From: Kushneria konosiri
GTDB lineage: Bacteria; Pseudomonadota; Gammaproteobacteria; Pseudomonadales; Halomonadaceae
DNA length: 64,000 nt
Assembly (NCBI RefSeq): GCF_002155145.1
Contig: NZ_CP021323.1
Location: 310,001 to 374,000 of the forward strand
Direction of reading: 5' to 3'
Part shown: positions 62,218-64,000 of the stretch, piece after piece
Layout: each line of letters opens with the position of its first letter
How positions within the stretch are numbered: the first letter of the stretch is position 1
Program-made: the position numbers and the translations under genes
Notes under the pieces: generated by a model
What the model was told of the DNA's origin: nothing
The model's input: the letters and a program-made list of their open reading frames with translations, nothing else
The model's database searches: none

Positions 62218-63297
62218 TCAGCGATCCGGCAGATACTGCAGCGGATCCTTCGGTTGGCCATCCTGGCGTATTTCAAAGTGCAGCTTGACGCTGTCTGCGT
62301 CGGTCGAGCCCATGGTGGCAATCGTTTCTCCCTGACGCACGACATCGTTTTCCTTGACGTTCAAGGCGTCATTATGCGCGTAGGCGCTGAGGAAGTGATC
62401 ATTGTGCTTGAGGATGATGAGATTGCCATAGCCGCGAACGCCGTTACCGGCGTAGACGACAATACCGGGGCCGGCTGCCTTGACAGGTTGCCCCTTTTGA
62501 CCAGCAATATCAATCCCGGCCGTGAGATTTGTCTTGTCACCGAAATCACCCACGACCTTGCCCTGTGTCGGCCACTGCCACTGGATGTTGCTCGCAGGCT
62601 TGTAAGTGCGATCAGAGCGGTCTTCGCGGGTGGTTTTACCGGCCACGGCTGCCCCGCCGGTGTCTTCCTTTCCGGCACTGCTGTCACTGGAAGACGAGCC
62701 GCCGCTGCTCTTCGAGGGCGCCGGGCTTTGAGAGCCGCTCGAGCTGTTGCCTGAGCCACCGCTGACGGCACCTCCGGCTGCAGCACCCACCCCGGCAGCC
62801 GCACCGACCGCACTCTGTGAAATCTGACTTCCCGAGTCGGCAGTGGCACCGGTGCTGCGATTGCGGTTGATGGTGTCCTCATCCGGAGACAGCCAGCTGT
62901 CATCCCCACCGCTGCTGTCACTGCCCGACGCACCGCTGAGCGCCGTGGCATGCGTGCCACTGGTGCCGCCCAGCGAGGACGAAGATGCAGACGAGACTGC
63001 CGGGGCGCTGACACTGTCATTAAGGCGCAGTGCCTGACCGGGTTCAATGCCGTAGGGCGGCTCAAGGTTGTTCAGCGATGCCAGCCGACGGAAATCGATA
63101 CCGGTTTTCCATCCGATCGAATAGATCGTATCGCCACGCTGAACGTGATAGATGCCGTTGGCCATCGAGTTCTGATTGAATGAGGCCTCTTCTACTGCAG
63201 GCGCCTTGCTGACCTGAGCGCAGCCGCCCAGCACTGCCATCAGGACAACGCTGCTGCCCAGTGTGACCTGTCGCATGCGCAGATGAAATCGAACCAT
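62218..63297 (-). CDS. nlpD: NlpD-type LysM/M23 lipoprotein (amidase activator)
   Basis: 359-residue outer membrane lipoprotein with lipobox LGGC at about 24-27, LysM domain YHVQRGDTIYSIGWKTG, a long Ser/Gly-rich linker (about 105-230), and a C-terminal M23-like domain. The zinc His of true M23 enzymes is missing (NLTAGIDIAG in place of HxGxD, and KLHFEIR), as in E. coli NlpD, so it should activate amidase rather than cut peptidoglycan itself. 9 bases after the DUF368 gene, and followed by rpoS. Confidence 0.93.
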   Translation of the reverse strand: MVRFHLRMRQVTLGSSVVLMAVLGGCAQVSKAPAVEEASFNQNSMANGIYHVQRGDTIYSIGWKTGIDFRRLASLNNLEPPYGIEPGQALRLNDSVSAPAVSSASSSSLGGTSGTHATALSGASGSDSSGGDDSWLSPDEDTINRNRSTGATADSGSQISQSAVGAAAGVGAAAGGAVSGGSGNSSSGSQSPAPSKSSGGSSSSDSSAGKEDTGGAAVAGKTTREDRSDRTYKPASNIQWQWPTQGKVVGDFGDKTNLTAGIDIAGQKGQPVKAAGPGIVVYAGNGVRGYGNLIILKHNDHFLSAYAHNDALNVKENDVVRQGETIATMGSTDADSVKLHFEIRQDGQPKDPLQYLPDR

Positions 63298-63306
63298 GTC
63301 TCTGCT

Positions 63307-64000
63307 CTACTCCTTTGACATTGACTGACTGTCCGTGGAGACCCGTGGCGAGTCATCACCGGAACGTTCTCCTACGGCCACCACCAAAATAAATCCGATC
63401 AGCGCCAGCGCCAGTGCGATCCACACATGTGACGGCTCACCGGTCACGGCCGTATAGGTTTCCGGTGACAGCAGCTTGTAGGTCAGTGGCACCACCTCGC
63501 CTTCCGGTGACATCGTATAACTGTCCAGCGAGCGCCAGGGCCACAGTACCGGAAGTGATCCCAGAATGAAGCCGATCAGAAGATAAAGCGTGGTGGAATA
63601 GTGGTGCCTGAAAAGCCACGACAACACGCGTGAAAAGGTAAAAAGCCCCACCAGACACCCCAGACCGAACTGGGCCATGGTGACGATATCAAACGCCTTG
63701 ATGGCATCGATTACCGTATGATACATGCCCATGGTCAGCAGCAAAAAGCTGCCGGAGACACCCGGCAACAGCATTGCGCTGATGGCGATGGCGCCAGCCA
63801 CCATCAGCATCAGTGCTCCGCCGCCACTGGGCAGGATGGTCGGTAGAAAATGCGCCAGCAGCGCCCCGAGCGCCAACGGCAGAAGAAACACCAGACGCCA
63901 GCGATCCAGCCGGCGCGCCACCACGATCGCCGAAGCCACTACCAGCCCGAAAAAAAAGGCGTTGAGCAGCATGGCCTGATGGTCCAGCAGATAGCTCACC
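63307..64000 (-). CDS. DUF368 family membrane protein (partial, 5' end outside window)
   Basis: The visible 231 residues hold about six membrane helices and the second half of the DUF368 fold, with the motif LLPGVSGSFLLLTMGMY. The first PGVSGG motif of the family should be beyond the window edge, so the GTG at the very edge is internal, not a start. DUF368 proteins include carriers proposed to flip C55-undecaprenyl phosphate (PopT). That role is inference. It is upstream of nlpD in the same direction. Confidence 0.82.
   Translation of the reverse strand, partial: VSYLLDHQAMLLNAFFFGLVVASAIVVARRLDRWRLVFLLPLALGALLAHFLPTILPSGGGALMLMVAGAIAISAMLLPGVSGSFLLLTMGMYHTVIDAIKAFDIVTMAQFGLGCLVGLFTFSRVLSWLFRHHYSTTLYLLIGFILGSLPVLWPWRSLDSYTMSPEGEVVPLTYKLLSPETYTAVTGEPSHVWIALALALIGFILVVAVGERSGDDSPRVSTDSQSMSKE

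Overview
The window looks like chromosome from a moderately halophilic gammaproteobacterium, most likely Halomonadaceae (a Halomonas- or Kushneria-like organism). This rests on overall gene content: a nrdR-rib-nusB-thiL-pgpA housekeeping block, an nlpD-rpoS pair, carnitine catabolism, and genes for the compatible solute glucosylglycerate. No rRNA, tRNA, CRISPR, IS element or prophage was seen. Most genes are GC-rich, but several genes in a surface-polysaccharide locus (about 32-44 kb) are clearly AT-rich.

Layout. 1-0.7 kb: end of a dihydroxyacetone kinase. 0.7-4.7 kb: a second-type Lon protease and a YdgA-like DUF945 protein. 4.8-10.5 kb: minus-strand operon nrdR-ribD-ribBX-ribH-nusB-thiL-pgpA. 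It has no riboflavin synthase gene, and its ribB fusion has a degenerate GTP cyclohydrolase II half. 10.9-15.0 kb: two small GlsB-like membrane proteins, then carnitine degradation (cdhR convergent with cdhC-cdhA-cdhB). 15.1-18.3 kb: a TerC/Alx gene behind a probable yybP-ykoY manganese riboswitch, and a GH13_18 sugar phosphorylase. 18.4-22.8 kb: a large nuclease and an alkaline phosphatase, neither with an obvious Sec signal. 23.1-25.2 kb: glucosylglycerate synthesis (gpgP, gpgS). 25.4-28.5 kb: two small proteins and mqo.

28.6-44.0 kb is a long minus-strand surface-glycan locus with many overlapping genes. In transcription order: TagB/TagF-like polymerase, GT29-like transferase, pseB, pseC, pseF, pseG, a formyltransferase (PseJ-like, in place of PseH), pseI, an unusual fusion of an ABC-exporter-type membrane domain to a kinase-like domain, a TagD-like cytidylyltransferase, a LicD-like phosphotransferase, a WcaJ/WbaP-type initiating transferase and manC. 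The genes imply a glycan with a pseudaminic-acid-family sugar and a phospho-alcohol (glycerol-phosphate or phosphocholine-like) decoration. The order fusion kinase, cytidylyltransferase, LicD recalls the lic1 logic and is the most novel-looking part of the window.

44.1-64 kb is mostly housekeeping: glyA, an O-antigen ligase-like gene, a TupA-like ATP-grasp gene, the ybbAP-tesA block, zntB, a SelW-like protein, a short LOV photoreceptor, a PA3496-family protein, ettA, lpxL, alr, a TolC-family gene, rpoS, nlpD and a DUF368 gene that runs off the edge. Two genes (alkaline phosphatase and gpgP) each appear to be missing one G in a G run, so either they are truly frameshifted or the assembly under-called homopolymers.
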